Assembly: GCF_007679345.1 (NCBI RefSeq)
Contig: NZ_VEGH01000003.1
Coordinates: 186,001 to 250,000, forward strand
From: Cellulosimicrobium cellulans
GTDB taxonomy: Bacteria; Actinomycetota; Actinomycetes; Actinomycetales; Cellulomonadaceae
Length of the DNA stretch: 64,000 nucleotides
Direction of reading: 5' to 3'
Numbering within the stretch: the stretch's first letter is position 1; every line of letters starts with the position of its first letter. Position numbers and translations under genes: made by a program. This document shows, in pieces, positions 45,467 through 58,451 of the stretch. Below the pieces are notes generated by a model. The model saw only the letters and a program-made list of their open reading frames with translations, made no database searches and was not told where the DNA came from.

Positions 45467-46410
45467 TCCTTGCCGAGGTCGCGCGCGGCCACGGTGACGC
45501 GCTGGCCCCGGTGGCGCAGCCGCTCGGCGATGGCCTCGCTGATCGCGACCGAGCGGTGTTTGCCGCCCGTGCAGCCCACCGCGATCGTCACGTAGCGCTT
45601 CTCCTCCGCCAGGTACCCGGCGAGCACCGGCTCCAGTGCGTCGACGTACCGGTCCACGAAGTCGACCGCGCCCGGCAGGCCGAGCACGTAGTCGCGCACG
45701 GGGGCGTCCCGGCCGGACATGTGCCGCAGCTCGGTGATCCAGTACGGGTTGGCCAGGAACCGGACGTCGACGACGTGGTCCGCGTCCAGCGGGATGCCGT
45801 ACTTGAAGCCGAAGGACAGCACGTTGACCCGCAGCGCGTCCTCCTCCTGCTCCGAGGACACCGCGCCGCGCACGATGCGGCCCAGCTCGTGCACGTTCGT
45901 CTCCGAGGAGTCGATCAGCACGTCCGCGCGCTCCCGGATGTCCTGCAGCAGGCTGCGCTCGGCGGTGATGCCGTCGAGGATCCGGCCCTCGCCCTGCAGC
46001 GGGTGCGGGCGGCGCACCTGCTCGTACCGGCGCACCAGCACCTCGTCCGAGGCGTCGAGGAACAGGATCCGGTAGTCGATGCCGGACTCGCGGAGCTGGG
46101 CGAGCACGGCGAGCAGGTCGGCGAAGAACTCCCGGCCCCGTACGTCCACCACGGCCGCGATCCGCAGGTCCGCGCTCGGCGGCCCGCCGTGGGTCAGCAT
46201 GCCGACCAGGTGCGTGAGCATCTGCGCCGGCAGGTTGTCCACGACGTACCAGCCCATGTCCTCCAGGACCGCGCCGGCGCGGGTGCGGCCGGCGCCGGAC
46301 ATGCCGGTGATGATCAGGACGTGCGGCTGCCGGACGCGGGGCGCCTCGGTCGCCGCCTCGATCGCGGGGATGCCGTGCGGGACGGTGATCGGCGAGGTCT
46401 CGTCGCTCAT
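45463..46410 (-). CDS. rapZ: RNase adapter RapZ / nucleotide-binding protein
   Basis: A 315-residue P-loop protein starting at the ATG at 46410, overlapping the uvrC stop. Its P-loop is [20 protein letters not shown]; the Arg in place of Lys is usual in actinobacteria. [11 protein letters not shown] follows. The C-terminal part includes [40 protein letters not shown] and [20 protein letters not shown]. In E. coli RapZ controls the GlmZ small RNA; the role in Gram-positives is less clear and linked to YvcK. Confidence 0.94.
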   Translation of the reverse strand: MSDETSPITVPHGIPAIEAATEAPRVRQPHVLIITGMSGAGRTRAGAVLEDMGWYVVDNLPAQMLTHLVGMLTHGGPPSADLRIAAVVDVRGREFFADLLAVLAQLRESGIDYRILFLDASDEVLVRRYEQVRRPHPLQGEGRILDGITAERSLLQDIRERADVLIDSSETNVHELGRIVRGAVSSEQEEDALRVNVLSFGFKYGIPLDADHVVDVRFLANPYWITELRHMSGRDAPVRDYVLGLPGAVDFVDRYVDALEPVLAGYLAEEKRYVTIAVGCTGGKHRSVAISEAIAERLRHRGQRVTVAARDLGKE

Positions 46411-48491
46411 GCGCCCAGCATGCCAGGCGCACCGCCGGTCGGGGTCGCCGGGTCCGTGGCCGGCGCCGGGACCCCGGCGGGCTCGGCGGCCCCGGCGAGC
46501 GCCGCCACCACCGCCGCCGCCGTGCGCGCGCCCATGCCGGGCACGGTGGCGATCTCCTCCGCCGTCGCCGCCCGGAGCCGCTTGAGCGAGCCGAAGTGCT
46601 TGAGCAGCGCCGCCGACCGCGCGGGGCCGAGGCCCGGCACGGTGTCGAGTGCCGACACGGTCATGCCCTTGCTGCGCTTCTTGCGGTGCGCGGTGATCGC
46701 GAACCGGTGCGCCTCGTCCCGGACGCGCTGCAGCAGGTACAGCCCCTCCGAGGAGCGCTGCAGGATCACGGGGTAGTCCTCCCCCGGCAGCCAGACCTCC
46801 TCCAGGCGCTTGGCCAGGCCGCAGAGCGCGACGTCGTCGACGCCGAGCTCCGCGAGGGCCGCCGCGGCGGCGGCGACCTGCGGCGGGCCGCCGTCGACCA
46901 CGACCAGGTTCGGCGGGTAGGCGAACCGCTGCGGGCGCCCGGTCGTCTCGTCGATCGGCCCGGACCGCACCGGCCCGGCGTCGGCGTCGGCCAGCGCCTC
47001 GGCGACCTGGTCCTCCCCCAGGCCGAGCTCGAGGTCGCCCGCCTGCTCGCGCTCGGCGAGGTAGCGACGGAACCGGCGGGTGATCACCTCGTGCATCGCC
47101 GCGGTGTCGTCGCGCGCGCCGGTGCCCTCGGGGCCGCGGATGCCGAACGTCCGGTACTCGCTCTTGCGGGGCAGCCCGTCCTCGAACACGACCATCGACG
47201 CGACCTGGAACGTGCCCTGGTTGTGCGACACGTCGTAGCACTCGATGCGCAGCGGCGCGGAGTCCAGCCCCAGCGCCTCCTGGATCTCCTGCAGCGCCTG
47301 GCTGCGGGTGGTGAGGTCGCCGGCCCGGCGGGTCCGGTGCAGCGCGAGCGCGTGCTCGGCGTTCTTGCGCACCGTCTCGGCCAGCTCGTGCTTGTCGCCG
47401 CGCTGCGGGACGCGGACGTGCACCCGGCTCCCGCGCAGGCCGGACAGCCACGCCTGCACCTGCTCCAGGTCGTCCGGCAGCACCGGGACCAGGACCTCGC
47501 GCGGGACCGAGCCCGCCGCCGCGCCCGCGGCCGCGCCGCCTGCGTCCCCGCCCGGCGCGTCGCCGTACACCTGCTGGAGCAGGTGCTCGACGAGCTGCGC
47601 GTCGGTGACGTCCTCGACCTTCTCCACCACCCAGCCGCGCTGGCCGCGGATGCGGCCGTCCCGGACGTGGAACACCTGCACCGCGGCCTCGAGCTCGTCA
47701 CCGGCCAGCGCGAAGATGTCCGCGTCGGTCCCGTCGGACAGCACCACGGCGTTCTTCTCGGTCGCGCGCTTCAGGGCGCCGATGTCGTCGCGCAGCCGGG
47801 CCGCGCGCTCGTAGTCCATCTCCGCCGCGGCCTCCTGCATCCGCGCCGTGAGCCGCTTGGTGAACCGTGCGGTGTCACCGGCCATGAAGTCGGCGAACTC
47901 CTCCGCGAGGACGTGGTGGTCCTCCTGGGAGATCTTCCCGACGCACGGGGCGGAGCACTTGTCGATGTAGCCGAGCAGGCACGGCCTGCCCTGCTGCTTC
48001 GCGCGCTTGAACACGCCCGCCGAGCACGTCCGCACCGGGAACACCCGGAGCAGCAGGTCGACGGTCTCCCGGATCGCCCAGGCGTGCGCGTACGGGCCGA
48101 AGTACCGGGTGCCGGGGCGCTTCGCGCCGCGCATGACCTGCACCCGCGGGAACTGGTCGGCCAGCGTCACGGCCAGGTACGGGTACGACTTGTCGTCGCG
48201 GTACTTCACGTTGAACCGCGGGTCGAACTCCTTGATCCAGGAGTACTCCAGCGCCAGCGCCTCGACCTCGGTGCCGACGACGGTCCACTGCACGGACGCG
48301 GCCGTGGTGACCATCTGCTGCGTGCGGGGGTGCAGGCCGGCGACGTCCTGGAAGTACGAGTTCAGCCGGGACCGCAGGCTCTTGGCCTTGCCGACGTAGA
48401 TGACCCGGCCGTCCTTGTCGCGGAACCGGTAGACGCCGGGCTGGTCCGGGATCTCCCCCGGGGCGGGGCGGTAGGTGGCGGGGTCAGCCAT
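46407..48491 (-). CDS. uvrC: Excinuclease ABC subunit C
   Basis: A 694-residue endonuclease from the ATG at 48491 ([20 protein letters not shown]). Order: GIY-YIG domain ([20 protein letters not shown]), cysteine cluster ([16 protein letters not shown]), UVR motif ([20 protein letters not shown]), RNase H-like domain ([40 protein letters not shown]) and helix-hairpin-helix ([20 protein letters not shown]). It makes both incisions in nucleotide excision repair. It is the first gene of a uvrC-rapZ-yvcK-whiA overlapping set. Confidence 0.97.
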   Translation of the reverse strand: MADPATYRPAPGEIPDQPGVYRFRDKDGRVIYVGKAKSLRSRLNSYFQDVAGLHPRTQQMVTTAASVQWTVVGTEVEALALEYSWIKEFDPRFNVKYRDDKSYPYLAVTLADQFPRVQVMRGAKRPGTRYFGPYAHAWAIRETVDLLLRVFPVRTCSAGVFKRAKQQGRPCLLGYIDKCSAPCVGKISQEDHHVLAEEFADFMAGDTARFTKRLTARMQEAAAEMDYERAARLRDDIGALKRATEKNAVVLSDGTDADIFALAGDELEAAVQVFHVRDGRIRGQRGWVVEKVEDVTDAQLVEHLLQQVYGDAPGGDAGGAAAGAAAGSVPREVLVPVLPDDLEQVQAWLSGLRGSRVHVRVPQRGDKHELAETVRKNAEHALALHRTRRAGDLTTRSQALQEIQEALGLDSAPLRIECYDVSHNQGTFQVASMVVFEDGLPRKSEYRTFGIRGPEGTGARDDTAAMHEVITRRFRRYLAEREQAGDLELGLGEDQVAEALADADAGPVRSGPIDETTGRPQRFAYPPNLVVVDGGPPQVAAAAAALAELGVDDVALCGLAKRLEEVWLPGEDYPVILQRSSEGLYLLQRVRDEAHRFAITAHRKKRSKGMTVSALDTVPGLGPARSAALLKHFGSLKRLRAATAEEIATVPGMGARTAAAVVAALAGAAEPAGVPAPATDPATPTGGAPGMLGA

Positions 48492-48547
48492 GCAGGCCAC
48501 CGTAGTTCGCCGCACCGACGGCCGGGCGCGCCGGTACCGTCGGGCGC

Positions 48548-49069
48548 ATGGGACTCCTGCACGAGTACGCCGCCGACGTCGTCTGGACGGGCGCGGGCGC
48601 CACGGGCACCACCGGGTACGCGGCGTACAGCCGGGACCACGAGGTGCGGGTCGCGGGCAAGCCGACCGTGCTCGCCTCGGCCGACCCGGCCTTCCGGGGC
48701 GACCCGGCGCGGCACAACCCCGAGGAGCTGCTCGTCGCGGCGCTGGCCGAGTGCCACATGCTCTGGTTCCTCCACTTCGCCGCCACGTCGGGCGTGACGG
48801 TCGTCGGGTACTGCGACCGGGCCACCGGGACCATGCGGGTCGAGGCGGCCGGCCACGGCCAGTTCACCGGGGTCGTGCTCCGGCCGCAGGTCACGGTGCG
48901 TCCCGGCGGCTCGGCGGCGGACGACGGCGCCGGGCTGGACGCCCAGCTCGCCGACCTGCACCGCCGGGCGCACGAGCACTGCTTCATCGCCCGGTCGGTG
49001 ACCTTCCCGGTGCTGACCGAGCCGGCGCCCGCGGTGCTGGAGTCCGCGGGGGCCGACCCGGTCGGCTGA
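48548..49069 (+). CDS. OsmC family protein
   Basis: A 173-residue protein, [40 protein letters not shown] holds the first redox Cys (residue 69), and [20 protein letters not shown] the second (residue 145). This is the OsmC/YhfA layout, related to organic hydroperoxide resistance proteins. The family reduces peroxides with a Cys pair, though YhfA-type members remain uncharacterised. It stands alone between uvrC and uvrA, divergent from the former. Confidence 0.88.
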   Translation: MGLLHEYAADVVWTGAGATGTTGYAAYSRDHEVRVAGKPTVLASADPAFRGDPARHNPEELLVAALAECHMLWFLHFAATSGVTVVGYCDRATGTMRVEAAGHGQFTGVVLRPQVTVRPGGSAADDGAGLDAQLADLHRRAHEHCFIARSVTFPVLTEPAPAVLESAGADPVG

Positions 49070-49084
49070 GCCCCGGCCGGCGCC

Positions 49085-51958
<2,874 letters not shown>

Positions 51959-51979
51959 GCTACGGCGGACCACCGACAT

Positions 51980-51995
51980 GCGCACATGTGTTCGA
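51980..51995 (-). promoter_or_regulatory. LexA (SOS) box-like site upstream of uvrA
   Basis: GCGCAC-ATGT-GTTCGA matches 10 of 12 bases of the actinobacterial SOS box TCGAAC-N4-GTTCGA, with one perfect half. It ends 22 bases before the preferred uvrA start. uvrA is a usual SOS gene. Confidence 0.55.
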
Positions 51996-52051
51996 ACCGT
52001 AAAGGCGGGTCGACCTGCGGTGTCGTGGCAGGCCGGGAGCATGATGGGAGG

Positions 52052-53926
52052 GTGCCCGATCCCGTCGCCGTGACCGACCCCACCCCCGCGCCGACCCCGA
52101 TCGGCGACTACGCCGTGCTGGGCGACGGCCGCACCGCCGCCCTCGTGTCCCGCGCCGGGTCCGTCGACTGGCTCTGCCCGCCGCGGTTCGACTCCCCCGC
52201 CTGCTTCGCGGCGCTGCTCGGCGGGCCGGAGCACGGCCGCTGGCTGCTGACCGCGCCGGACGCGACCCGGGTGACGCGCCGCTACCTCGACGACTCGTTC
52301 GTGCTCGAGACGACCTTCGAGACGCCGACCGGCACCGCCGTGCTCCTCGACGCGATGCCGCTCGGGGACGGCCGCTGCGACCTCGTCCGGCGGGTGACCG
52401 TCGTGCGCGGGTCCGTGCGGCTGCGGCACGAGTGGGTCGTGCGGTTCGGCTACGGCGCGGTCGTGCCCTGGGTGCACCGCGTGCCCGACGCCGACGGCCG
52501 GGGCGAGGTGATCCGCGCCGTCGCCGGCCCGGACAGCCTGGTGCTGCGCGGCGACCGGCTCCCGCGTCCCGGCGGCGGCCCGCACCGCGGGCACGTGGAC
52601 GAGTTCGTCCTCGGCGAGGGCGGCAGCGTCACGCTCTCGCTCACCTGGGTCCCGTCCTGGCAGCCGGTGCCCCGGGCGCCGCGGCTCGCGCACCGCGTCG
52701 AGGCCACCGAGCACCAGTGGGCGCACTGGGCCCGGTCCGCCCGGTACCGGGGCACCTACCGGGACGCCGTCGTCCGGTCCCTGCTCGTGCTCCGGCTGCT
52801 CACCGACTCCGAGACCGGCGGGATCGTGGCCGCCGCGACCACCTCGCTCCCCGAGGACCCCGGCGGCGAGCGGAACTGGGACTACCGGTACTGCTGGTTG
52901 CGCGACGCCGCCATGACCCTCGAGGCCCTGCTCGAGCACGGGTACCGGCACGAGGCGCAGGCCTGGCGGCAGTGGCTGCTGCGCGCCGTCGCGGGCGACC
53001 CCGCCCAGGTGCAGATCATGTACGGCGTCGACGGCTCGCGGGAGCTGACCGAGCGCACCCTCGACCACCTGCCGGGCTACGCCGGGTCGCGACCCGTGCG
53101 CGTCGGCAACGCCGCCGTCGGCCAGGTGCAGAACGACGTGCTCGGCGAGGTGATGGCGGCGCTGCACCTCGCGCGCGCCTCCGGCGTGGCCGAGGGCGAC
53201 GACTCCTGGTCGCTGCAGACCCACCTCGTCGACCACCTGTGCCGCACCTGGCGCCGTCCCGACAACGGGATCTGGGAGGTCCGGGGCGTGCCGCGGCACT
53301 TCACGCACTCCAAGGTCATGGCCTGGGTCGCCCTCGACCGGGCCGTCCGCGGCGTCGAGGAGCACGGCCTGCCCGGGCCCGTCGACCGCTGGCGGCGCGA
53401 GCGGGACGCGGTGCACGCCGACGTCCTGGCCCACGCCTGGGACGCGGAGCGCGGCACCTTCGTGCAGCACTACGGCGCCACGCACACCGACGCCGCCCTG
53501 CTCCAGCTGGTGCTCGTCGGCTTCCTGCCGCCCGACGACCCGCGGCTGCTCGGGACGGTCGCCGCGATCCGCGCCGAGCTCGAGGTCGCGCCCGGTCTGC
53601 TGCTGCGGTACCGGACCGAGCGCACCGACGACGGCCTGCGCGGCTCCGAGCACCCGTTCCTCGCCTGCTCCGGCTGGCTCGCGGACGCGCTGGCGCGGCA
53701 GGGCGACGTCCCCGGGGCGACCGCCGTCCTCGACGTGCTCGACGGCCTGCGCACCGACGTCGGGCTGCTCGCCGAGGAGTACGACCCGGCGACGCGCCGG
53801 ATGATCGGGAACGTGCCGCAGGCGCTGTCGCACCTCGCGCTCGTGCGGGCGGTGCACAGCCACGACGAGGCGCTCGGGCGGGGCGGGACGCCGGAGCCCC
53901 GGCGCGAGGCGGTGGGGCGGCCGTGA
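52052..53926 (+). CDS. Glycoside hydrolase family 15 protein
   Basis: A 624-residue protein, from a GTG at 52052 that directly follows GGGAGG (a tight spacing; a GTG at 52070 is the alternative). The N-terminal beta domain contains [20 protein letters not shown] and [20 protein letters not shown]. The (alpha/alpha)6 barrel contains [20 protein letters not shown], the catalytic-region block, and [19 protein letters not shown]. Actinobacterial homologues act as alpha,alpha-trehalases or glucoamylases. No signal peptide is seen, so it is cytoplasmic; trehalose or maltodextrin turnover is likely. Confidence 0.9.
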   Translation: MPDPVAVTDPTPAPTPIGDYAVLGDGRTAALVSRAGSVDWLCPPRFDSPACFAALLGGPEHGRWLLTAPDATRVTRRYLDDSFVLETTFETPTGTAVLLDAMPLGDGRCDLVRRVTVVRGSVRLRHEWVVRFGYGAVVPWVHRVPDADGRGEVIRAVAGPDSLVLRGDRLPRPGGGPHRGHVDEFVLGEGGSVTLSLTWVPSWQPVPRAPRLAHRVEATEHQWAHWARSARYRGTYRDAVVRSLLVLRLLTDSETGGIVAAATTSLPEDPGGERNWDYRYCWLRDAAMTLEALLEHGYRHEAQAWRQWLLRAVAGDPAQVQIMYGVDGSRELTERTLDHLPGYAGSRPVRVGNAAVGQVQNDVLGEVMAALHLARASGVAEGDDSWSLQTHLVDHLCRTWRRPDNGIWEVRGVPRHFTHSKVMAWVALDRAVRGVEEHGLPGPVDRWRRERDAVHADVLAHAWDAERGTFVQHYGATHTDAALLQLVLVGFLPPDDPRLLGTVAAIRAELEVAPGLLLRYRTERTDDGLRGSEHPFLACSGWLADALARQGDVPGATAVLDVLDGLRTDVGLLAEEYDPATRRMIGNVPQALSHLALVRAVHSHDEALGRGGTPEPRREAVGRP

Positions 53927-54699
53927 GCCGGGCCGACGGCTCCGGCGCGACGGCGGCGGCCGGCTACACCGGCGACGTCGAGCCGGGCGGCCCGGCCGCG
54001 GTGCGGGTGCTCGACGAGGTGGTGCTCCGCAAGGTGTCCGTCGGGCCGATGGACAACGCGGCCTACGTGCTGGCCTGCCGGCGCACCGGGGAGCGGCTGC
54101 TCGTCGACGCCGCCGCGGAGCCCGACCGGCTGCTGGCGCTGGTGGGCGCGGGCGCGCCCGGTGGCGCGCCGGGCGCCGACGCCGACGCGGTGCCGCCCGG
54201 CCCTCTGGCCCTCGTCGTCACGACCCACCGGCACCGCGACCACCTCGGCGCGCTCGCCGCCGTGCTCGCCGCCACCGGCGCCCCGCACGCCGCCGGCGCC
54301 GACGACGCCGCGGCGGTCGGCGAGGCCGCGGGGACCACGGAGCCCCGCGCGCTGGCCCACGGCGACGTCCTCACCGTCGGGGCGCTGCGGCTGGACGTCG
54401 TCGCCCTGCGCGGGCACACCCCGGGCGCGGTGGCGCTCGCCTACCGGGAGCCCGACGACGCCCGCGCCCCCGGGGCCGTCCCGGGCCGGGTGCACCTGCT
54501 GACCGGCGACTCGTTGTTCCCCGGCGGCCCCGGCCGCACCATTGACCCGGTCGCGTTCGACTCCCTGATGGCCGACCTGGAGGCGCGCGTGTTCCGGCGG
54601 TTCCGCGACGACACCTGGGTGTACCCGGGGCACGGCCGCGACACCACGCTCGGGGCGGAGCGGCCGCACCTGCCCGGGTGGCGCGCCCGCGGCTGGTGA
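53923..54699 (+). CDS. MBL-fold metallohydrolase
   Basis: A 258-residue protein from a GTG overlapping the GH15 stop. [20 protein letters not shown] opens the fold; the metal motif is [20 protein letters not shown] (HxHxDH), with later ligands in [33 protein letters not shown] and [17 protein letters not shown]. This is the glyoxalase-II-like group. The middle loop is GA-rich. Coupling with a GH15 gene is probably by overlap only; the substrate is unknown. Confidence 0.88.
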   Translation: MSRADGSGATAAAGYTGDVEPGGPAAVRVLDEVVLRKVSVGPMDNAAYVLACRRTGERLLVDAAAEPDRLLALVGAGAPGGAPGADADAVPPGPLALVVTTHRHRDHLGALAAVLAATGAPHAAGADDAAAVGEAAGTTEPRALAHGDVLTVGALRLDVVALRGHTPGAVALAYREPDDARAPGAVPGRVHLLTGDSLFPGGPGRTIDPVAFDSLMADLEARVFRRFRDDTWVYPGHGRDTTLGAERPHLPGWRARGW

Positions 54700-54854
54700 G
54701 GCCGCCGGCCCGGGCCCCCACCGGTGGAGCTCGACCACCCGTCACCCCGCCGCCGGGTGAACGCGACATGTCGGGCGTGGACGGCGTCGTCGCAGGCCGC
54801 ACCCCGTCTGCCATAGTGACGCACAGGACCGCCACAGGAAGCGAGAGGACGTCC

Positions 54855-56321
54855 ATGTCGAACGACGGCAGCGCCACGCCGGAACCCGGGCAGCAGCCCG
54901 AGCAGCAGCCCGGCAGCAGCGCCTGGCCCACCCCGGGCTCCGGCACCGAGCGCCCGACGGCGCCGGCGCCGTCGGGCTACGAGGCCTCGTCGGCCTCCGG
55001 CCCCGCGCCCTCCGGCTACGAGGCGCCGTCCTGGCCGACCCCGCCCGCGTCGGGCTCGGACGCGCCGACCGCCGCGTACCCGACCACACCGACCGCCGCG
55101 TACCCGACGTCCTCGCCGTACGGTGCGCCCGGCTCCGACGCGCCGACCGCCGCCTACCCCACGTCGTCGCCCTACGGTGCGCCCGGCGGCGACGCGCCGA
55201 CCGCCGCCTACCCGACCTCCTCCCCCTACGCCGCACCCGGCGCCGGCGCGACGGGCGAGCAGCCCGCCGCGGCGCCGTACGGCACCGCGTCCGGCCCGGA
55301 CGGCTCGTCCGGCCAGCCGGGCGCCGACCCGACCGCACCGGGCGCCGGGTACCCGGCCCCCGGCGGCTACCCGCAGCCGGGCGGTGGCTACCCCGCGCCC
55401 GGGGGCGGCCAGCCGGGCTCGCCGTACCCCCAGCCCGGCGCCGGCTACCCCGGTGGCGGGTACCCGGGCGGCGGCTACCCGCAGGCCCCGTACAGCCCGA
55501 ACCAGTACCAGGCCGCGCCGCGGACCGACGGCGTGTCCATCGCGGCGCTGGTCACCGGCATCCTCGGCACCGGCGTCGTCGCCCTGATCCTGGGGATCAT
55601 CGGCCTGCGGCGGACCAAGAAGAACGGCACGCAGGGCCGCGGGTTCGCGATCGCCGGCGTCGTGCTCGGCGGCCTGGGCGTGCTCAGCTGGATCGTCGTC
55701 GGCGTCCTCATCGGCACCGCGGTCGTCGCGCACAACAACGAGATGGCCGACCTGCGCTCGTCCTGCGAGTCCGGCGACATGCAGGCGTGCGACGACCTCT
55801 TCTACGCGGCGCCGTCCGGCTCCGACGACGAGGAGTTCGGCGACACCTGCGGCGGGCGGACCGACGGCAGCACGCTGTGCACCTCCGTCGACCCGACCCG
55901 CTGGGCCTACGGCGACGACGCCGAGCTCGACGGCCTGTGGGACGCCTGCGCGGCCGGCGACCTCGCCGCCTGCGACACCCTCTACACGAGCGCCCCGTCC
56001 GGCTCCGAGTACGAGGAGTTCGGGAGCACCTGCGGCGGCACCACCGACGGCAGCACGTACTGCGACTCCGGCGTGACCGACGACGGCACGGACCTCGGCA
56101 CCGACGAGGGCACCGACCTCGGCACCGGCACCGGTGCGCAGAGCTACGGCGACGACCCGGAGCTCGACGCCCTGTGGGACGCCTGCGAGGCCGGGAGCGG
56201 CGCCGCCTGCGACAGCCTGTACTGGGAGTCCGAGTTCGGCAGCGCCTACGAGGACTTCGGCTCGACCTGCGGCAACCGCGTCGAGTACGCGGCGAGCTGC
56301 GAGTCCGAGATCGGCGGCTGA
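54855..56321 (+). CDS. DUF4190 membrane protein with Pro/Tyr-rich N-terminus and Cys repeats
   Basis: A 488-residue protein from the ATG at 54855. Residues 1-215 are Pro/Gly/Tyr/Ala low complexity and include three copies of SDAPTAAYPTSSPYGAPG. A DUF4190 pair of membrane segments follows (VSIAALVTGILGTGVVALIL, FAIAGVVLGGLGVLSWIVVG). The extracytoplasmic C-terminus has three repeats of about 45 residues: LWDACAAGDLAACDTLYTSA then PSGSEYEEFGSTCGG. Each carries conserved Cys, Asp and Tyr. This repeat occurs in other actinobacterial surface proteins; its ligand is unknown. An envelope role is inferred. Confidence 0.85.
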   Translation: MSNDGSATPEPGQQPEQQPGSSAWPTPGSGTERPTAPAPSGYEASSASGPAPSGYEAPSWPTPPASGSDAPTAAYPTTPTAAYPTSSPYGAPGSDAPTAAYPTSSPYGAPGGDAPTAAYPTSSPYAAPGAGATGEQPAAAPYGTASGPDGSSGQPGADPTAPGAGYPAPGGYPQPGGGYPAPGGGQPGSPYPQPGAGYPGGGYPGGGYPQAPYSPNQYQAAPRTDGVSIAALVTGILGTGVVALILGIIGLRRTKKNGTQGRGFAIAGVVLGGLGVLSWIVVGVLIGTAVVAHNNEMADLRSSCESGDMQACDDLFYAAPSGSDDEEFGDTCGGRTDGSTLCTSVDPTRWAYGDDAELDGLWDACAAGDLAACDTLYTSAPSGSEYEEFGSTCGGTTDGSTYCDSGVTDDGTDLGTDEGTDLGTGTGAQSYGDDPELDALWDACEAGSGAACDSLYWESEFGSAYEDFGSTCGNRVEYAASCESEIGG

Positions 56322-56332
56322 CGCCGACGCAC

Positions 56333-56379
56333 GACGCACGACGGCCCCGGGGCGGTTGGCCCCGGGGCCGTCGTGCGTC
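56333..56379. terminator. Perfect 21-bp stem between convergent genes
   Basis: Arms 56333-56353 and 56359-56379 are perfect inverted copies with loop GGTTG; the core is GGCCCCGGGGC. It starts 12 bases after the DUF4190 stop and ends 28 bases from the stop of the convergent acyl-CoA dehydrogenase. Confidence 0.9.
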
Positions 56380-56406
56380 CGCGCTCCGGCGTCCGCGCTC
56401 CCGGTG

Positions 56407-57579
56407 TCAGCGCTCGACCGGTCCCAGCCACGCCGTCGCGACCGTGCTGTGGGCCGACTCGTCGTCGGACGGGTGGAACAGCCCCGCCAGCACGTCGCGG
56501 TACAGCCGGCCCAGCTCGGCGCCCGAGAAGTACGACCCGCCGCCCGACACCCGGATCGCGCGGTCCACCACCTCGCGGGCGGTCTCCGTGGCGCGGACCT
56601 TCAGCCCCACGACCTTGGCGAACCACCGCGCACCGTGGTCCACCGCCTCGTCCACGTCCCGGGCCAGCGCCCACACCTGCGGCTCGATGCCGTCCTGCGC
56701 GATCGCGGCGTCCGCGACCCGCCACCGGATGTCCGGGTCCTGCGCGTACGTCCGGCCGTCGTTCTTCATCGACGTCCGCCGGTGCGCCGCGGCCACCGCC
56801 AGCTCGAGCGCACGGCGCCCGATCCCCGTGTAGACCGCCGCCAGCAGGATCTCGAACACCTGGAACAGCGCCAGCACGTACGGGTCCCCGCTCGGTCCCG
56901 GCGGCAGCGCCCGGAACACCCGCTCCGGCGCGGCGTACGCGCCGGCGAGGACCGTGGTGCAGCTCTGCGTCGCCCGCATGCCCAGCGTGTCCCAGTCGTC
57001 CTTCGTCTCGATCCCGCCGTCCGCCCGGGCCACCACGCCGTGGACCAGGCGCGGGCCGTCCGGGTGGTCCGCGTCCAGCCCGAACGTCGCCAGCCGGGTC
57101 CACACCGGGGACAGCGACGTGAAGATCTTCGTGCCGTGGAACCGGTAGCCGCCGTCCGGCTGGCGCTCCGCGCGGGTGCGGGAGGCGAACATGACCAGGT
57201 CGTTGCCCGCCTCCGAGTTCCCGAACGCGAACACCTCCCCCGCCGCCGCCTCGCGCAGCACGAACTCCAGCGAGTCGTCGCCGCGGGCCGCCAGCACCGC
57301 CGCCATCCCCGTCACCACCAGGTGCATGTTCACCGACAGCGCCGTCGCGGGCGCCGCGCCGGCCAGCCGGGCCTGCTCGCGGGCGACCTCCTCCAGCGTG
57401 AGTCCCGCGCCGCCCAGCGCCTCCGGCACGAGCGCCCGCAGGTACCCGGCGGCGCGCAGCTCGTCCAGGTCGGCGTGCGGGAACGTGTTCTCCCGGTCGT
57501 GCACCGGCGCCCGCTCCGCCACCCGGGCCAGCAGATCGTCGGTGAGCAGGGTGCGCGGGGCGGTCGAGCCAGAGGTCAT
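56407..57579 (-). CDS. Acyl-CoA dehydrogenase family protein
   Basis: A 390-residue FAD enzyme from the ATG at 57579 (MTSGSTAPRTLLTDDLLARV). It has the three-domain ACAD layout: N-terminal helices with GYLRALVPEALGGAGLTLEE, the beta domain with FAFGNSEAGND, GYRFHGTKIFTSLSPVW, DDWDTLGMRATQSCTTVLAG, and a C-terminal helical domain with YTGIGRRALELAVAAAHRRT and RDVLAGLFHPSDDE. The FGNSEAGND and no clear acyl-CoA Glu site resemble the hydroxylase-like branch. The substrate cannot be assigned. Confidence 0.88.
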   Translation of the reverse strand: MTSGSTAPRTLLTDDLLARVAERAPVHDRENTFPHADLDELRAAGYLRALVPEALGGAGLTLEEVAREQARLAGAAPATALSVNMHLVVTGMAAVLAARGDDSLEFVLREAAAGEVFAFGNSEAGNDLVMFASRTRAERQPDGGYRFHGTKIFTSLSPVWTRLATFGLDADHPDGPRLVHGVVARADGGIETKDDWDTLGMRATQSCTTVLAGAYAAPERVFRALPPGPSGDPYVLALFQVFEILLAAVYTGIGRRALELAVAAAHRRTSMKNDGRTYAQDPDIRWRVADAAIAQDGIEPQVWALARDVDEAVDHGARWFAKVVGLKVRATETAREVVDRAIRVSGGGSYFSGAELGRLYRDVLAGLFHPSDDESAHSTVATAWLGPVER

Positions 57580-57584
57580 GCTGC

Positions 57585-58007
57585 TCACTCTGCCACCGCC
57601 GCGCGGGCCGGCGGGTCCGCGGGACCAGCGGGGTCGGCACCCAGCACGGCGACGTGGTGCTCGACGACGGGGCGCGGGTCGTCGAACCGGTGCAGCAGCT
57701 CCCGCCACCGCCCGTACGCGGTCGACCCGCGGAAGCCCTCCTCGTGCGCCGCCACCGACTCCCAGCCCACCAGCAGCAGGTACGTCTCCGGGCTCTCGAC
57801 GCTGCGCGACACCCGCGCCCCGCGGAACCCCGGCGCCGCGGCGATCAGCGGCAACGCCTCCCGCATCGCCGCCTCGAACGCGGCCGTGCGGCCCGGGCGG
57901 ACCCGGAGCGGGGCGTGCTCGAGCACGGGAGCGGCGAGGAGCGCCGCGCCGTCCGGGGCGCTCGGCGACGGGGCGGGCGACGGTCCGGGCGGTGGGGAGG
58001 CGGTCAC
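57585..58007 (-). CDS. Antibiotic biosynthesis monooxygenase (ABM) domain protein
   Basis: A 140-residue protein, GTG start at 58007. After a proline-rich N-terminus it has the ferredoxin-like ABM fold: LEHAPLRVRPGRTAAFEAAM, GFRGARVSRSVESPETYLLL and VGWESVAAHEEGFRGSTAYG. The WESVAAHEEGFR block is a family signature of cofactor-free monooxygenases, many uncharacterised. It ends 5 bases before the acyl-CoA dehydrogenase start, so both are likely one operon. The start could be another upstream GTG. Confidence 0.8.
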   Translation of the reverse strand: MTASPPPGPSPAPSPSAPDGAALLAAPVLEHAPLRVRPGRTAAFEAAMREALPLIAAAPGFRGARVSRSVESPETYLLLVGWESVAAHEEGFRGSTAYGRWRELLHRFDDPRPVVEHHVAVLGADPAGPADPPARAAVAE

Positions 58008-58112
58008 CGGGGCATCGCCGCGCCCGCCCGACCCCCACCGGCAGCCCGGACCCGCGGCGCTCGCCGGCGCAGGCCCGCGCGGACGCGGCACGACGTGCGG
58101 CAGGATGGCGGC

Positions 58113-58403
58113 ATGGCCACCTTCGCCGTCCGGTACACCTACGACCAGCGCGCCGACCTGCAGGACGAGGTCCGCCCCGAGCACCGCGCCTACCTGCGGG
58201 GGCTCGCCGACCGCGGGCTGCTCCGCGGCTCCGGTCCGTTCACGGACGGCGCCCCGGGCGCCCTGCTCGTGTTCGAGACCACCGACGCGGCCGCCCTCGA
58301 GGTGCTGCTCGCGGACGACCCCTTCGCGCGGGCGGGCGTCATCGCCGACGTCGATATCCGGGCCTGGAACCTCGTCCTCGGTCCCTGGGCCGCCGGCGCC
58401 TGA
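58113..58403 (+). CDS. YciI family protein
   Basis: A 96-residue protein, MATFAVRYTYDQRADLQDEV. RPEHRAYLRGLADRGLLRGS, DGAPGALLVFETTDAAALEV, LLADDPFARAGVIADVDIRA are the YciI/DUF-dimeric ferredoxin-fold blocks, including the His-Arg pair and the DDPFxxAG signature. The function is unknown; some members are chlorination-related. It is divergent from the ABM gene and convergent with terC. Confidence 0.88.
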   Translation: MATFAVRYTYDQRADLQDEVRPEHRAYLRGLADRGLLRGSGPFTDGAPGALLVFETTDAAALEVLLADDPFARAGVIADVDIRAWNLVLGPWAAGA

Positions 58404-58451
58404 CCCGGCCCCCCGCCCTCGGGATCGCGCCGCGCGCGACCGCCGGGCAGC

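Noticed and set aside
51980-53863. Extension of the uvrA frame upstream to 53863
   Set aside because: That stretch is antisense to the GH15 gene and has no UvrA-like sequence; UvrA begins near [13 protein letters not shown].
58425-58439. Weak hairpin TCGCGC-CGC-GCGCGA between YciI and terC genes as terminator
   Set aside because: Only 6 bp of stem in very GC-rich sequence; expected by chance.
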